DNA of 64,000 nucleotides from Pedobacter frigiditerrae (GTDB lineage: Bacteria > Bacteroidota > Bacteroidia > Sphingobacteriales > Sphingobacteriaceae): assembly GCF_004331645.1 (NCBI RefSeq), contig NZ_SJSK01000001.1, positions 620,001 through 684,000 of the forward strand. The letters run 5' to 3'. The notes beneath the pieces were generated by a model. It searched no databases. It had not been told where the DNA came from and saw only the letters and a list, made by a program, of their open reading frames with translations. Below are positions 9,135 through 17,061 of the stretch, piece by piece. The translations under genes and the position numbers were made by a program. The stretch's first letter is position 1; every line of letters begins with the position of its first letter.

Positions 9135-10475
9135 ATGTTTGAGAATTTACAGGATAAGCTAGACAGGGCATTTAAAGTTTTAAAAGGACAAGGAAGTATC
9201 AGCGAAATTAACGTTGCTGAGACCATGAAAGAGATTAGAAAAGCTTTATTGGATGCCGACGTAAATTATAAAACAGCTAAAACCTTTACCGACGAAGTAA
9301 AAGAAAAAGCATTAGGACAAAACGTACTTACTGCTGTTTCTCCAGGGCAATTGCTAACCAAAATCATGAATGATGAGTTGGCTGCCTTAATGGGTGGAGA
9401 GGTTACTGAGCTTGATTTAAAGAATAATCCTACTGTTATATTAATTGCGGGTTTGAATGGTGCTGGTAAAACTACTTTTACCGGTAAGCTAGCTTTACAC
9501 TTAAAAAGCAAAGGTAAAAAGCCTATCATGGTAGCTGGCGACGTTTATCGCCCTGCTGCTGTTGACCAATTACAGATTTTAGGCGAGCAAATTGGCGTTC
9601 CGGTTTATGCAAACATTGCATCTAAAGACCCGGTTGCCATTGCCTTAGAGGGTATTGCAGAAGGTAAAAAGAACAACAATAATGTAATCATTATAGATAC
9701 AGCTGGTCGTTTGTCTATCGACGAAAGCTTGATGAATGAGATTTCTGAGGTTAAAGCACAAACTAAACCTCATGAGATTTTATTCGTAGTAGACGCGATG
9801 ACTGGCCAGGATGCGGTAAATACAGCCAAAGTATTCAACGACCGTTTAGATTTTACTGGTGTTGTTTTAACAAAGTTAGATGGCGATACTCGTGGTGGTG
9901 CTGCTTTATCTATTAAATCTATTGTAAACAAACCAATTAAATTTATTGGTACTGGCGAAAAGATGGAAGCACTTGATGTGTTCTATCCAGACAGGATGGC
10001 ATCTCGTATTTTGGGAATGGGTGATGTTGTTTCGTTAGTTGAACGTGCTCAAATGCAGTTCGATGAAAAGGAAGCTGCTGAATTACAAAAGAAAATCCGC
10101 AAGAATAAATTCGATTTCAACGATTTCTACAACCAGATTCAACAAATCAAGAAAATGGGTAATATGAAAGATTTGATGGGAATGATTCCTGGTGTTGGCA
10201 AAATGATGAAAAATGTTGACATTGAGGATGATGCTTTTAAAAATGTAGAGGCAATCATTCAGTCGATGACTCCTTTTGAAAAAGAAAATCCAGATAGCAT
10301 TCAACAAAGTAGACGTATGCGCATTGCAAAAGGTTCTGGCAATAAAGTTGAAGAAGTAACTAAGCTGATTAAACAATTTGAAGATATGCGTAAAGTGATG
10401 AAGCAGTTTTCAAATCCAGCAGCTGCTGCAAAAATGATGAAAAATATGCCTAAAATGCCGCAAGGTAGAATGTAG
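9135..10475 (+). CDS. ffh: Signal recognition particle protein Ffh
   Basis: 446 residues, the normal length for bacterial SRP54. An N-domain four-helix bundle (1-85) is followed by the SRP GTPase domain with GLNGAGKTTFTGKLALHL (P-loop, about 105-122), the DTAGR motif, TKLDGDTRGGAALS (G4 region) and GTGEK. The methionine-rich M domain (about 300-446; MIPGVGKMMKN, SRRMRIAKGSG) binds 4.5S RNA and signal sequences. It delivers membrane-protein ribosomes to FtsY. The gene is monocistronic, with a -7 box upstream and a strong intrinsic terminator downstream. Confidence 0.98.
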   Translation: MFENLQDKLDRAFKVLKGQGSISEINVAETMKEIRKALLDADVNYKTAKTFTDEVKEKALGQNVLTAVSPGQLLTKIMNDELAALMGGEVTELDLKNNPTVILIAGLNGAGKTTFTGKLALHLKSKGKKPIMVAGDVYRPAAVDQLQILGEQIGVPVYANIASKDPVAIALEGIAEGKKNNNNVIIIDTAGRLSIDESLMNEISEVKAQTKPHEILFVVDAMTGQDAVNTAKVFNDRLDFTGVVLTKLDGDTRGGAALSIKSIVNKPIKFIGTGEKMEALDVFYPDRMASRILGMGDVVSLVERAQMQFDEKEAAELQKKIRKNKFDFNDFYNQIQQIKKMGNMKDLMGMIPGVGKMMKNVDIEDDAFKNVEAIIQSMTPFEKENPDSIQQSRRMRIAKGSGNKVEEVTKLIKQFEDMRKVMKQFSNPAAAAKMMKNMPKMPQGRM

Positions 10476-10508
10476 GCTTAAAAGATAAAAGCTTAAAACG
10501 ATACACAT

Positions 10509-10540
10509 AAATCCCGTTGCAAAAGCTTCGGGATTTTTTT
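10509..10540 (+). terminator. Rho-independent terminator of ffh
   Basis: An 8-bp stem AAATCCCG (10509-10516) pairs with CGGGATTT (10529-10536) around a 12-nt loop and is followed by a run of T (10534-10540). It lies 33 bases past the ffh stop. Confidence 0.85.
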
Positions 10541-10546
10541 GTGGGT

Positions 10547-10667
10547 TTAACACCATCTAAGACAGTTAAGAAAATCTAAGGCTTAAGATATAGAAAGAAT
10601 CGTTCTAGTGAGATAGTGGTTTTACCGCAAACTAAGATGCCCTTAGATTTCTTAGATGGTTAACTTT
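10547..10667. repeat. Imperfect long inverted repeat with CCATCTAAG / CTTAGATGG arms
   Basis: CCATCTAAG (10553-10561) followed by AATCTAAGG (10573-10581) is mirrored by CCTTAGATT and CTTAGATGG around 10640-10660, with about 10 extra bases in the left arm. CTTAGATT/CTTAGATG/CTTAGATGG words recur at about 52,950-52,978. This is consistent with a dispersed palindromic element of the host chromosome. No gene is seen in the gap 10476-10779 apart from this and the ffh terminator. Confidence 0.5.
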
Positions 10668-10779
10668 ATTTATTTCTAAAAAAGAAAAATTACGCCGTAA
10701 TAATTAAAGAATTTTCCCTGTAGTTTCAATTTTAAAAAGGAATCTATAAATCTGTTTTGCTTTGCATACATTTAAAATT

Positions 10780-11834
10780 ATGCTTGTAAAAACCTATGGA
10801 AGCGCCGTTTATGGCGTAGACGCTTTAACCATTACCATCGAAGTAAGTATTGTAAGTGGCACCAAATATTTTGTGGTCGGCTTGCCAGATAACGCAGTAA
10901 AAGAAAGTATGTTTCGAGTGGAAAGCGCTATTCGAACTTCAGGCTATCACATGCCCAGACAAAGGATTGTGGTTAACCTCGCCCCAGCGGATATAAGAAA
11001 AGAAGGCTCGGCTTACGACTTACCAATTGCCATAGCCATATTAGCTGCATCAGGTCAGGTAGAAGTTGAGGATTTGGACAAATACTTTATCATGGGTGAG
11101 CTTTCCATGGATGGGGGGTTGCAAAGTATAAAAGGTGCGTTGCCAACTTCTATACAGGCTAGAAATGACAATTTTAAAGGTTTCATATTACCTAAAGTAA
11201 ATTCTAGAGAAGCTGGCATCGTAAATAATATTTTGGTGTATGGAATGGAAACCCTAAAAGAAGTAATCGACTTTTTTAATGGTAAAGAGAAACCTGAACC
11301 TGTTGTTGTAGATACACATAAAGAATTCTTTAATCAGATTAACAGTTATGAACAAGATTTCTCTGATGTAAAAGGTCAAGAAAACATTAAACGTGCTTTA
11401 GAGATTGCCGCTGCTGGGGGACATAATGTGATATTGATTGGTCCGCCAGGAGCTGGAAAAACGATGCTCGCCAAACGTTTGCCAACTATTTTACCACCAT
11501 TAAACTTAAATGAGGCTTTAGAAAGCACCAAAATTTATTCAGTTGCAGGGAAACTTCCTGTTGCCAATGCGTTAATGACGGAGCGACCATTTCGCTCACC
11601 ACACCATACCATTTCAGATGTTGCTTTGGTTGGTGGAGGAATGAATCCCCAACCAGGAGAAATATCTTTGGCACATAATGGTGTTTTGTTTTTGGATGAA
11701 TTACCTGAGTTTAAAAGAACTGTTTTGGAAGTAATGCGTCAACCTTTAGAAGATAGAAAAGTAACGATTTCTAGAGCTCGATTCTCGGTTGAATATCCAT
11801 CTAGTTTCATGTTGATTGCTTCCATGAATCCTTG
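10780..11834 (+). pseudogene. comM: comM (yifB) 5' part, interrupted by the element
   Basis: The first 351 codons of a Mg-chelatase-like AAA+ helicase of the ComM/YifB family, which promotes branch migration during natural transformation. I take the ATG at 10780 ([16 protein letters not shown]) over an in-frame TTG at 10762. Visible parts are the N-terminal Lon-like domain ([15 protein letters not shown]), Walker A ([15 protein letters not shown]), the RPFRSPHHT motif and Walker B ([10 protein letters not shown]). The frame stops at a TGA made by the left junction (AAT CCT TGA). The missing codons are at 34946-35431. The piece lacks sensor 2 and the lid, so it is probably inactive while the element is inserted. 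Confidence 0.95.
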
Positions 11835-13303
11835 AAGTTGCGTCGATTATTCTCCGCATTTAGGAAAGAAGATGGGAGAAAGGACAGCGCAATGTCGATG
11901 TCTTCTTTCCTGATGGTGATGCCGTCGGTAATGGTTTCGACGATTGCACGCTTCTTGTCAAACGGCATATCAGCCCATTGATGTGAGAGCTGTTGCGCCT
12001 CGTCCAGCACCGTGTCACTTGAGAGCAACTGGATGGAAAGAAAATCAACCTCGGCCTGAAGCTCGGGTATTGCGTCATCCAACTGCGCAATGCGAACGTT
12101 AATCGGTTGGCAGTGTTCCGCAAACTGTTCTTTTGAAAGTTCGTCTTGGAGACGCATCTCTAAAAACGTTTCAAACTTCTTTGCGAGCTTCTTTCTTTCG
12201 CTTACCGTTTGGGAAAGGAGCGCACTCTTTTCCTTCATGATGTTGTCGGATTGAGCGAGAAAATCCTTTGCGTTGATGCCCTGCAAATACTCCGTCAGAT
12301 ACGTCTGATATATTTCATCAATGTCATCAACCGCAATTCTCTTTTTACACACCTTGCAGGCATATACCTTTGAATTGTGGAAGACGTACATTGTCTTTCC
12401 GCATTCGCATTGTATATATCCCGATAACAGATACACGGCTTTCTTTCTCGTCTTCTTGCTCTTTTGTTCCTGCTGAATGAGAATTGAGTTTACCTGGTTC
12501 CAAAGCTCTTCCGTCACGATTGCAGGACAGGGGGTAATAATCCATTCGCTTTCTGGCTTCACTATCCATTGCTTCTTGTCTCCCAAGCTCTTGGTGTAGT
12601 TTGCTTTGCGCTCGCCTTTGGCTGTGGTATCGCGAAGCAACCTGTCCACCGTATTATCAGAAAAGTGTGAGCCGTTTCGGGTGCGATAGCCTAGTGCGTT
12701 GAGTTCATTGGCGGTCGTTTGCTTGCGTTGTGTCTTGAGAAATATCTCATACATCAGTCTGCGAATTGGTGCTTCTTTCTCGTCAATGACCAGTTGTTTG
12801 TCGTGCCACGCATAGCCGTAACTTGCTTGTCCGCCTAACGGCTTTCCCATTTTTGCACGGATTGGCACGGATGCGGCAACCCTGCTTGAAATTTCTTCAC
12901 GCTCCCATTCGGCCATTGCCGAAATGATAGTGAAAAACAATCTTCCCGCTGGACTGCTCGTATCGATTTGCTCCGCTAATGAAATCAGGTCCGCCTGTTC
13001 CTTTCTAAAGATTTCGGCGAACTCCAATAGTTCCTTGGTGCTTCGGGCAAGGCGGGCAAGTTTTGAGAAGACCAAGCCCTCAATGTGTCCGCTTCGCACG
13101 TCCTTGAGCATTCTTTGTGTTTCGGGGTGGTGCATAACCGCCTTTCCGCTGACGGCATCAAGCCGATAGACTTCAACAACGTGCCAGCCTCGCAAGTCCG
13201 CATAGGCTTTTGCACGCTGTTGGTGGTGTTCGGGACTTTCGTCCTTTACTTGCATGTCGGTGGATACCCGTATCCAAATGCCAACTTGTTTTGGCTGTTC
13301 CAT
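11807..13303 (-). CDS. Large serine recombinase (probable integrase of the element)
   Basis: 498 residues. The resolvase N-terminal catalytic domain (1-150) has the nucleophile in [11 protein letters not shown] (Ser14) and the arginine-rich [12 protein letters not shown] motif. A recombinase domain follows (about 160-270), then a zinc ribbon with two CxxC pairs (CECGKTM, CKVCKKR) and a coiled-coil segment (about 340-430) typical of large serine integrases. It lies against attL, as integrases usually do. Codons 1-490 belong to the element. The last eight residues (KDSWKQST) and the stop codon are read from host comM on the opposite strand. In the circle the frame would stay open into the HTH gene at 34500-34940. 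An ATG starts the gene. Confidence 0.93.
   Translation of the reverse strand: MEQPKQVGIWIRVSTDMQVKDESPEHHQQRAKAYADLRGWHVVEVYRLDAVSGKAVMHHPETQRMLKDVRSGHIEGLVFSKLARLARSTKELLEFAEIFRKEQADLISLAEQIDTSSPAGRLFFTIISAMAEWEREEISSRVAASVPIRAKMGKPLGGQASYGYAWHDKQLVIDEKEAPIRRLMYEIFLKTQRKQTTANELNALGYRTRNGSHFSDNTVDRLLRDTTAKGERKANYTKSLGDKKQWIVKPESEWIITPCPAIVTEELWNQVNSILIQQEQKSKKTRKKAVYLLSGYIQCECGKTMYVFHNSKVYACKVCKKRIAVDDIDEIYQTYLTEYLQGINAKDFLAQSDNIMKEKSALLSQTVSERKKLAKKFETFLEMRLQDELSKEQFAEHCQPINVRIAQLDDAIPELQAEVDFLSIQLLSSDTVLDEAQQLSHQWADMPFDKKRAIVETITDGITIRKEDIDIALSFLPSSFLNAENNRRNFKDSWKQST
11820..11853. other. attL (left attachment junction)
   Basis: Host comM sequence ends ATGAATCCT, then the TG core (11833-11834), then element sequence AAGTTGC and the 12-bp arm GTCGATTATTCT (11842-11853). 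The complementary arm lies the same 7 nt from the core at the right junction. A 2-bp core is what serine integrases exchange. Confidence 0.9.
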
Positions 13304-13400
13304 TCATTTTTTGTTTAAGTGAATTTTCAGTTAATTGAATATACTAGTTTTTAAGAACTGTATCTACTTGAAAGTGTATGAAAACAGACGAAATAAATAT

Positions 13401-13440
13401 ACTACCCTTAAATTTAACTTTAGATAAACTTTTGTTCAAG
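13401..13440. repeat. TACCCT-type palindrome copy 1 (right arm degenerate)
   Basis: The left arm ACTACCCT is followed by the same core words AATTTA and GATAAACT, at the same spacing as the copies at 14867 and 19807, but the right arm (TGTTCAAG) no longer matches AGGGTAGT. It lies about 100 bp upstream of the integrase start, in the otherwise featureless gap 13304-13620. Confidence 0.6.
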
Positions 13441-13620
13441 AATGCAAAGCAGAAATTTGGTATTAATATTGTACCCACAGAGAGACAAGCTGTCTGCGTG
13501 TTTTCATGGCATGAAAATATATCAAATGCTTGATAATAAAGTCTTGTATTGGGGTTAATGGCCATTGATGTTAATCCTTATAGCATCGTTGTTTTTGAGC
13601 TAGATTGTCAATGCAAAGAA

Positions 13621-13646
13621 AAACGTAGCTTCTAAAAGCTACGTTT
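13621..13646 (-). terminator. Intrinsic terminator after the RuvC-like gene
   Basis: Perfect 11-bp arms AAACGTAGCTT (13621-13631) and AAGCTACGTTT (13636-13646) with a 4-nt loop. Read on the minus strand the stem is followed by a short T-run. It lies 25 bp past the stop of the RuvC-like gene and separates that operon from the integrase. Confidence 0.8.
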
Positions 13647-13671
13647 GAATTTTTCGCTATTTGATTGGGAA

Positions 13672-14154
13672 CTATTCGGGAATTTTCATGAGTTGTCTTT
13701 TATAGAACAGATGCGCACTCAATACTGCTTCGTACAGTTTTGTACTGTAGTTGCGGTAGTTGTTTGTACGGTTCTCGGGCAAAGAACCGAGGTTAGGATA
13801 TATTTTGAGAGTGAACTTTATGAGTTCATCGGTTCGGCGCAATGCCATTCGTTCCTTTATCTCGCGCTTGGTGATGTAATCGTGTTCGCAACCATACTTT
13901 AATGCAAGCCGTTCAATTCCTCTTATGATGCTTTTGATTGGCTTATCATGCTTGCTCAATGGAGGCACTTTAATGATTATTCCCGTCACCTCGGCTTTTT
14001 CCACGTAGTGGCGGTACAGCTTGATTATTGCGTTAAGCTTTTTCTTAGACCAAACCGCATCAAAGTTGTGCATTTCTCGACTAAGCAGCACACCGTTTTT
14101 AATCACCGCTATTCCAGTGCGTGTAGTGCCAACACTAATCCCTAATATCGTCAT
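13672..14154 (-). CDS. RuvC/YqgF-like (RNase H fold) protein with altered active site
   Basis: About 160 residues from the ATG at 14152-14154 (MTILGISVG). The N-terminal strand pattern ILGISVGTTRTGIAVI copies the RuvC/YqgF first motif (GIDPG-R-TG-AVI), but the catalytic aspartate position is serine (Ser7). Near the C-terminus, YEAVLSAHLF resembles the last RuvC motif, with E and S where two acidic residues would be expected. The fold assignment is an inference from these motifs. The start overlaps the end of the upstream gene by 20 bases, so translation is coupled. It could be a non-catalytic Holliday-junction-binding relative or an unrelated RNase H-fold nuclease. Confidence 0.6.
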   Translation of the reverse strand: MTILGISVGTTRTGIAVIKNGVLLSREMHNFDAVWSKKKLNAIIKLYRHYVEKAEVTGIIIKVPPLSKHDKPIKSIIRGIERLALKYGCEHDYITKREIKERMALRRTDELIKFTLKIYPNLGSLPENRTNNYRNYSTKLYEAVLSAHLFYKRQLMKIPE

Positions 14155-14392
14155 CGGTATTGAAGATTGAATTGGTAACAATGTTCGTGAACAGTCTTGC
14201 CCGTGTGGTGCGTATTGAATGGCTAGGCAATGTTACGACGTGAGTAAGTGTTGCGAGGAGGTAATCACGGGGGTATTTCTTGGCACAATGCAGGTAAAAA
14301 GAGAGTGATTTGCGGTCTTCCAGAGCATTTGCCATATCCTCCGCTAGCTGGATTTCCTTAGGAGTGTACATATAGCTTCGTATCAGTCCCAT
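14135..14392 (-). CDS. Small helical protein, unknown
   Basis: 85 residues, predicted all-helical, with the segment YTPKEIQLAEDMANALEDRK followed by SLSFYLHCAKKYPRDYLLATLTHVV. I do not recognise a named family with certainty. Similar short proteins sit beside DNA-processing genes of mobile elements, from memory. It overlaps the RuvC-like gene by 20 bases, so the two are probably co-expressed. A cluster of palindromes (14440-14492) lies upstream of its start. Confidence 0.6.
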   Translation of the reverse strand: MGLIRSYMYTPKEIQLAEDMANALEDRKSLSFYLHCAKKYPRDYLLATLTHVVTLPSHSIRTTRARLFTNIVTNSIFNTDDDIRD

Positions 14393-14439
14393 AATGTAAT
14401 GTTGTTTCCATAAGCGGTTACTTGATTATTAATAATAAT

Positions 14440-14492
14440 GTCCGCGATCGGACGACCGTTCTTTTTTTGAGATTACGAACGAACGTTCGTAA
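14440..14492. promoter_or_regulatory. Palindrome cluster upstream of the small helical gene
   Basis: GTCCG-CGAT-CGGAC (14440-14453) is a 5-4-5 palindrome and ACGAACGTTCGT (14479-14490) is a perfect 12-bp palindrome, with an extra ACGAAC half directly before it. The GTCCG/CGGAC half-sites recur in front of the ImmR-like gene at 16044-16061. They look like operators for element regulators. Confidence 0.5.
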
Positions 14493-14563
14493 GGCGATTT
14501 CAAAATTTGGGCGCAACAAAGCGCAGTATCCGTTAAAAGATTTTAAAGAAGGGCTAATATTAT

Positions 14564-14833
14564 TTAATTGAGAGGTGTATCGCCTTGTTGGTCGACAAAT
14601 CTTTTTTTGGCATCCAGATAATACTGCGGATACAAGTCCCTGACTTCCTTTCCGTAGAATGCGCATAATTTGATTAATGCAATCCCGCTTGGCATTTTTT
14701 TGTCATTCTCCCAATGCCATAGGAGTGTAGCGTTGCAATGACCTAGTTGCCTGGCAACCTGTCTTTGATTAAAGCCCGCATTTTGGCGAACTATCTTTAA
14801 CATATTTGGATAATAGGTTTTCGGATAATCCAC
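14564..14833 (-). CDS. XRE-family HTH regulator
   Basis: 89 residues (79 if the ATG at residue 11 is used). The helix-turn-helix is NMLKIVRQNAGFNQRQVARQ, LGHCNATLLWHWENDKKMPS and IALIKLCAFYGKEVRDLYP, a full lambda Cro/C1-type domain. It probably represses or activates element genes. The 13-bp-arm palindrome at 14867-14910 sits 34 bp before its start. The gene lies on the minus strand between the DUF3892 gene and the small helical gene. Confidence 0.82.
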   Translation of the reverse strand: MDYPKTYYPNMLKIVRQNAGFNQRQVARQLGHCNATLLWHWENDKKMPSGIALIKLCAFYGKEVRDLYPQYYLDAKKRFVDQQGDTPLN

Positions 14834-14866
14834 AGCAATAAGAATATTATTGTTCGTAGTATAAAG

Positions 14867-14910
14867 TAACTACCCTCAAATTTACCTAAAGATAAACTTG
14901 AGGGTAGTTA
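14867..14910. repeat. TACCCT-type palindrome copy 2
   Basis: TAACTACCCTCAA (14867-14879) and TTGAGGGTAGTTA (14898-14910) are perfect 13-bp arms around an 18-nt centre containing TTTACC and GATAAA. Between CCCT and AGGG are 24 nt, exactly as in the copy at 19807. It lies 34 bp upstream of the XRE gene. Confidence 0.75.
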
Positions 14911-14921
14911 ATAATTAGAAA

Positions 14922-15248
14922 TCATATAAATGCGTTCATTCTAATCATGTTATCTAAATTGTCGTTAACAGTTGCATCTTTATGCGTTCTTAAATATTTT
15001 ATATTACCAACTTCGATAATTTCAACTTTTGCTCCTGTTTTAAATGCGGCCGTGTGATAGTCCCATCTTAGTGTCATGACGATTTTGCCCGCTTCTATTA
15101 ACTTTACAACCTCTTCACGACTAGTCTTTACCCCACGGTTAAACCCATCTGCATCATTTGCATGCAAAAAAACATGAGATACAATCTTCGACCCATTATG
15201 GGTTGTTTGCCAAATTCCTGATATGTAAAAATTTATTGTGTTTGCCAT
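14922..15248 (-). CDS. DUF3892 domain protein
   Basis: 108 residues. The sequence fits the DUF3892 family: a first strand INFYISGIW, a serine/arginine region SREEVVKLIEAGK, and the terminal KYLRTHKDATVNDNLDNM. Members are small accessory proteins common on mobile elements; no function is established. A DUF2188 gene precedes it, a frequent companion from memory. Confidence 0.75.
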   Translation of the reverse strand: MANTINFYISGIWQTTHNGSKIVSHVFLHANDADGFNRGVKTSREEVVKLIEAGKIVMTLRWDYHTAAFKTGAKVEIIEVGNIKYLRTHKDATVNDNLDNMIRMNAFI

Positions 15249-15279
15249 TCTTTTAAATAAAATTGTGTGTTTAAACTAT

Positions 15280-15308
15280 AAAGAGCCGTGTTAATATCAC
15301 GGCTCTTT
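15280..15308 (-). terminator. Intrinsic terminator after the DUF2188 gene
   Basis: Perfect 11-bp arms AAAGAGCCGTG (15280-15290) and CACGGCTCTTT (15298-15308) around a 7-nt loop, 6 bp past the DUF2188 stop. Confidence 0.75.
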
Positions 15309-15314
15309 AATGGA

Positions 15315-15536
15315 TTATCCCTTTGGAGGATGCGGGTCATTACCGTACGAATTTCTGTCACGGATTTGCCCATTAGGCCTGTGAATAATTGTTTCAGACC
15401 GCTGATTAATTGCTATTTCTCTAGCAATTCTTGTTGCCTGAGCTTGAGTTTCTGCAACTTTGGTAACTCTCTCGTTACCCGCACCGCGCACCGCCCAACT
15501 TCCGTTGTGAGGTACGACATGTTGATTTTTACCCAT
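15315..15536 (-). CDS. DUF2188 domain protein
   Basis: 73 residues: NQHVVPHNGSWAVRGAGNER, TKVAETQAQATRIAREIA, and the C-terminal RPNGQIRDRNSYGNDPHPPKG type ending, all hallmarks of DUF2188. It is a small, soluble accessory protein of unknown role. It has its own terminators on both sides, so it is probably a single-gene unit. Confidence 0.85.
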   Translation of the reverse strand: MGKNQHVVPHNGSWAVRGAGNERVTKVAETQAQATRIAREIAINQRSETIIHRPNGQIRDRNSYGNDPHPPKG

Positions 15537-15567
15537 TTTCTTAATGTGTTAAGGGTTAAACAATGAA

Positions 15568-15589
15568 AGGGCGAGCAAATGCTCGCCCT
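15568..15589 (-). terminator. Hairpin after the 55-aa gene
   Basis: 9-bp perfect arms AGGGCGAGC (15568-15576) and GCTCGCCCT (15581-15589), loop AAAT, 6 bp past the stop of the small minus-strand gene. Only a short T-stretch follows on the minus strand. Confidence 0.6.
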
Positions 15590-15595
15590 AATTAA

Positions 15596-15763
15596 TTAAG
15601 CGTAGGCTTCTAGTCTCCAAGTAGCATTTTTACCGTTATAAGGCGGCATTGTGTTACCCTTTGCAATAGGCGCAGTTGTAGTAGGCGTACCCACTACTCT
15701 CCACACTCCACTCTCTGGACAAGAATGACCTGTGCTTGCTGTAGTACCGATTGGTGCTTTCAT
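15596..15763 (-). CDS. Small 55-aa protein
   Basis: A 55-codon ORF beginning MKAPIGTTASTGHSCPESG with a repetitive TPTTTAPIAKGNTMPPY centre and ending WRLEAYA. It has an ATG start, a hairpin after the stop, and the same strand and spacing as the DUF2188 and DUF3892 genes. The composition (Gly, Pro, Thr) is protein-like rather than random. It resembles small conserved proteins of Bacteroidota elements, but I cannot name the family. Confidence 0.65.
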   Translation of the reverse strand: MKAPIGTTASTGHSCPESGVWRVVGTPTTTAPIAKGNTMPPYNGKNATWRLEAYA

Positions 15764-15894
15764 ATATGTATGATTTGCTTCTCTCCATTGTTTTTAAAGG
15801 TGGAACACATTAACCCTTCTAAGAAAATTTGGTAATCCAAGAGAAACAAGTTATATTCGTATACCACTACGATGGAACTTTGTTTCCCTCAAAC

Positions 15895-15932
15895 GCCAAG
15901 CCTCTTTTCTTTTCGATGGCTTGGCTTTTTTT
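15895..15932 (+). terminator. Plus-strand terminator without an upstream gene
   Basis: GCCAAGCC (15895-15902) pairs with GGCTTGGC (15918-15925) and is followed by seven T (15926-15932). It is oriented for + strand transcription, yet the nearest coding gene upstream (15596-15763) is on the minus strand. It may end a small RNA starting between about 15770 and 15850. Nothing else is evident in the gap 15764-16121 except the operator at 16044. Confidence 0.6.
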
Positions 15933-16043
15933 ATATTTCTAAAGTCGATATTACAATAGCCACTTCTTCATCATAAATACAGTACAAATATAAGTTCAAA
16001 AATTTATATTCAAAATATTTTTTGACTTTTTTTAAATTTATTT

Positions 16044-16061
16044 TGTCCGCAAATGCGGACA
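16044..16061. promoter_or_regulatory. Operator-like palindrome before the ImmR-like gene
   Basis: TGTCCGCA (16044-16051) and TGCGGACA (16054-16061) are perfect 8-bp arms with a 2-nt centre, 60 bp before the XRE/ImmA operon. A repressor of this type usually binds in its own promoter. Confidence 0.65.
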
Positions 16062-16121
16062 TTTTTTGGAACAAAACAATTTTATAACGTTATTTGTATT
16101 AATTATGGAAACCCGTAAATT

Positions 16122-16490
16122 GTGTTAGCAAAAGAAGAGCAAGATATTTTTTATAAAAAGCTAGGTGGACTAATCCGTTCTGCGAGAAAAAACGCGAAGT
16201 ATAAACAGGAGTTTTTAGCAATGGAATTAGGCTTAACTAGGACATCTTTGGTTAACATTGAGCATGGAAACCAAAAGATACAACTTCATGTCCTGTTGGA
16301 TTTAGCTAGAATAATTAATGTTGAAGTTACAGAGTTATTACCTAAATTAGAGAACGACAAATCATTAGACCTAAATAGTAAGTTCGAGGTAAATCTTTCT
16401 AAAGAAATTGAACAGAAATTCGATGACCGTGACCTAGCAATGCAAAAATTAAAACATTTCTATAAAATCACCCAATATAAAAAACGCTAA
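16122..16490 (+). CDS. XRE repressor, ImmR-like
   Basis: 122 residues from a GTG start. The N-terminal HTH is LIRSARKNAKYKQEFLAMEL, GLTRTSLVNIEHGNQ and LHVLLDLARIINVEVTELLP. The C-terminal half is a charged helical tail. The ImmA/IrrE-type protease follows with no spacing (TAA then ATG), which is the ImmR/ImmA arrangement of ICEBs1 and many prophages, where the protease cleaves the repressor on induction. The GTCCGC palindrome upstream is its likely autoregulatory site. Confidence 0.85.
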   Translation: MLAKEEQDIFYKKLGGLIRSARKNAKYKQEFLAMELGLTRTSLVNIEHGNQKIQLHVLLDLARIINVEVTELLPKLENDKSLDLNSKFEVNLSKEIEQKFDDRDLAMQKLKHFYKITQYKKR

Positions 16491-17051
16491 ATGTCTTTTT
16501 ACAAAGCAAATATCGGCTATTATAATAAGCTTTCAGAAACCGTTAACGAGTTGTTAGCTAACGCTGGAGTTATGAAAGCCCCTGTTCCCATAAAACAAAT
16601 CGCGGCAATGTGCGGAGCTAATGTCGTTGGGTATGATTTTGGCGGAGAAATTTCTGGGGTTTTGGTTGTTGAAGAAAATAAATATACAATTGGGTTTAAT
16701 ACCGAAAACTCTAGGGTAAGACAAAGATTTACTATAGCCCATGAACTTGGACACCTAAAACAGCATGTCAACCTTAATAATAAAAATGAGTTTTTTGTCG
16801 ATAGAGACTTCATTGTTAAATTTAGAAGTGACATAAAGTATAGCCCTAAAGAAATTGCTCAGGAACGACAGGCTAATGCATTTGCTGCAGCTATACTAAT
16901 GCCAAAAGAATTTATACTTCATGAAATGAAAGACCCTAAATACAAGGAACTACATGAAACTAATATAATAGAGGAATTGGCAAAGGTTTTTGAAGTTAGC
17001 GTACCTGCCATGACATATAGGCTGTCCGATTTAAATATTTATAGATACTAA
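16491..17051 (+). CDS. ImmA/IrrE-family metallo-endopeptidase
   Basis: 186 residues. The zinc motif is FTIAHELGHLKQH (H84-E85-x-x-H88) and the downstream QERQANAFAAAILMPKEF carries the third ligand and the typical family signature. The C-terminal helices (EELAKVFEVSVPAMTYRL) form an HTH-like unit. Known members cleave their partner repressor to switch on mobile elements or stress genes; the partner here is the immediately preceding XRE gene. The 3' end faces the FRG gene. Confidence 0.92.
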   Translation: MSFYKANIGYYNKLSETVNELLANAGVMKAPVPIKQIAAMCGANVVGYDFGGEISGVLVVEENKYTIGFNTENSRVRQRFTIAHELGHLKQHVNLNNKNEFFVDRDFIVKFRSDIKYSPKEIAQERQANAFAAAILMPKEFILHEMKDPKYKELHETNIIEELAKVFEVSVPAMTYRLSDLNIYRY

Positions 17052-17061
17052 CCTATTTCCA

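Noticed and set aside
11807..11834. Last eight integrase codons as genuine integrase C-terminus
   Set aside because: They are antisense comM sequence on the host side of the TG core, so not part of the element's own gene.
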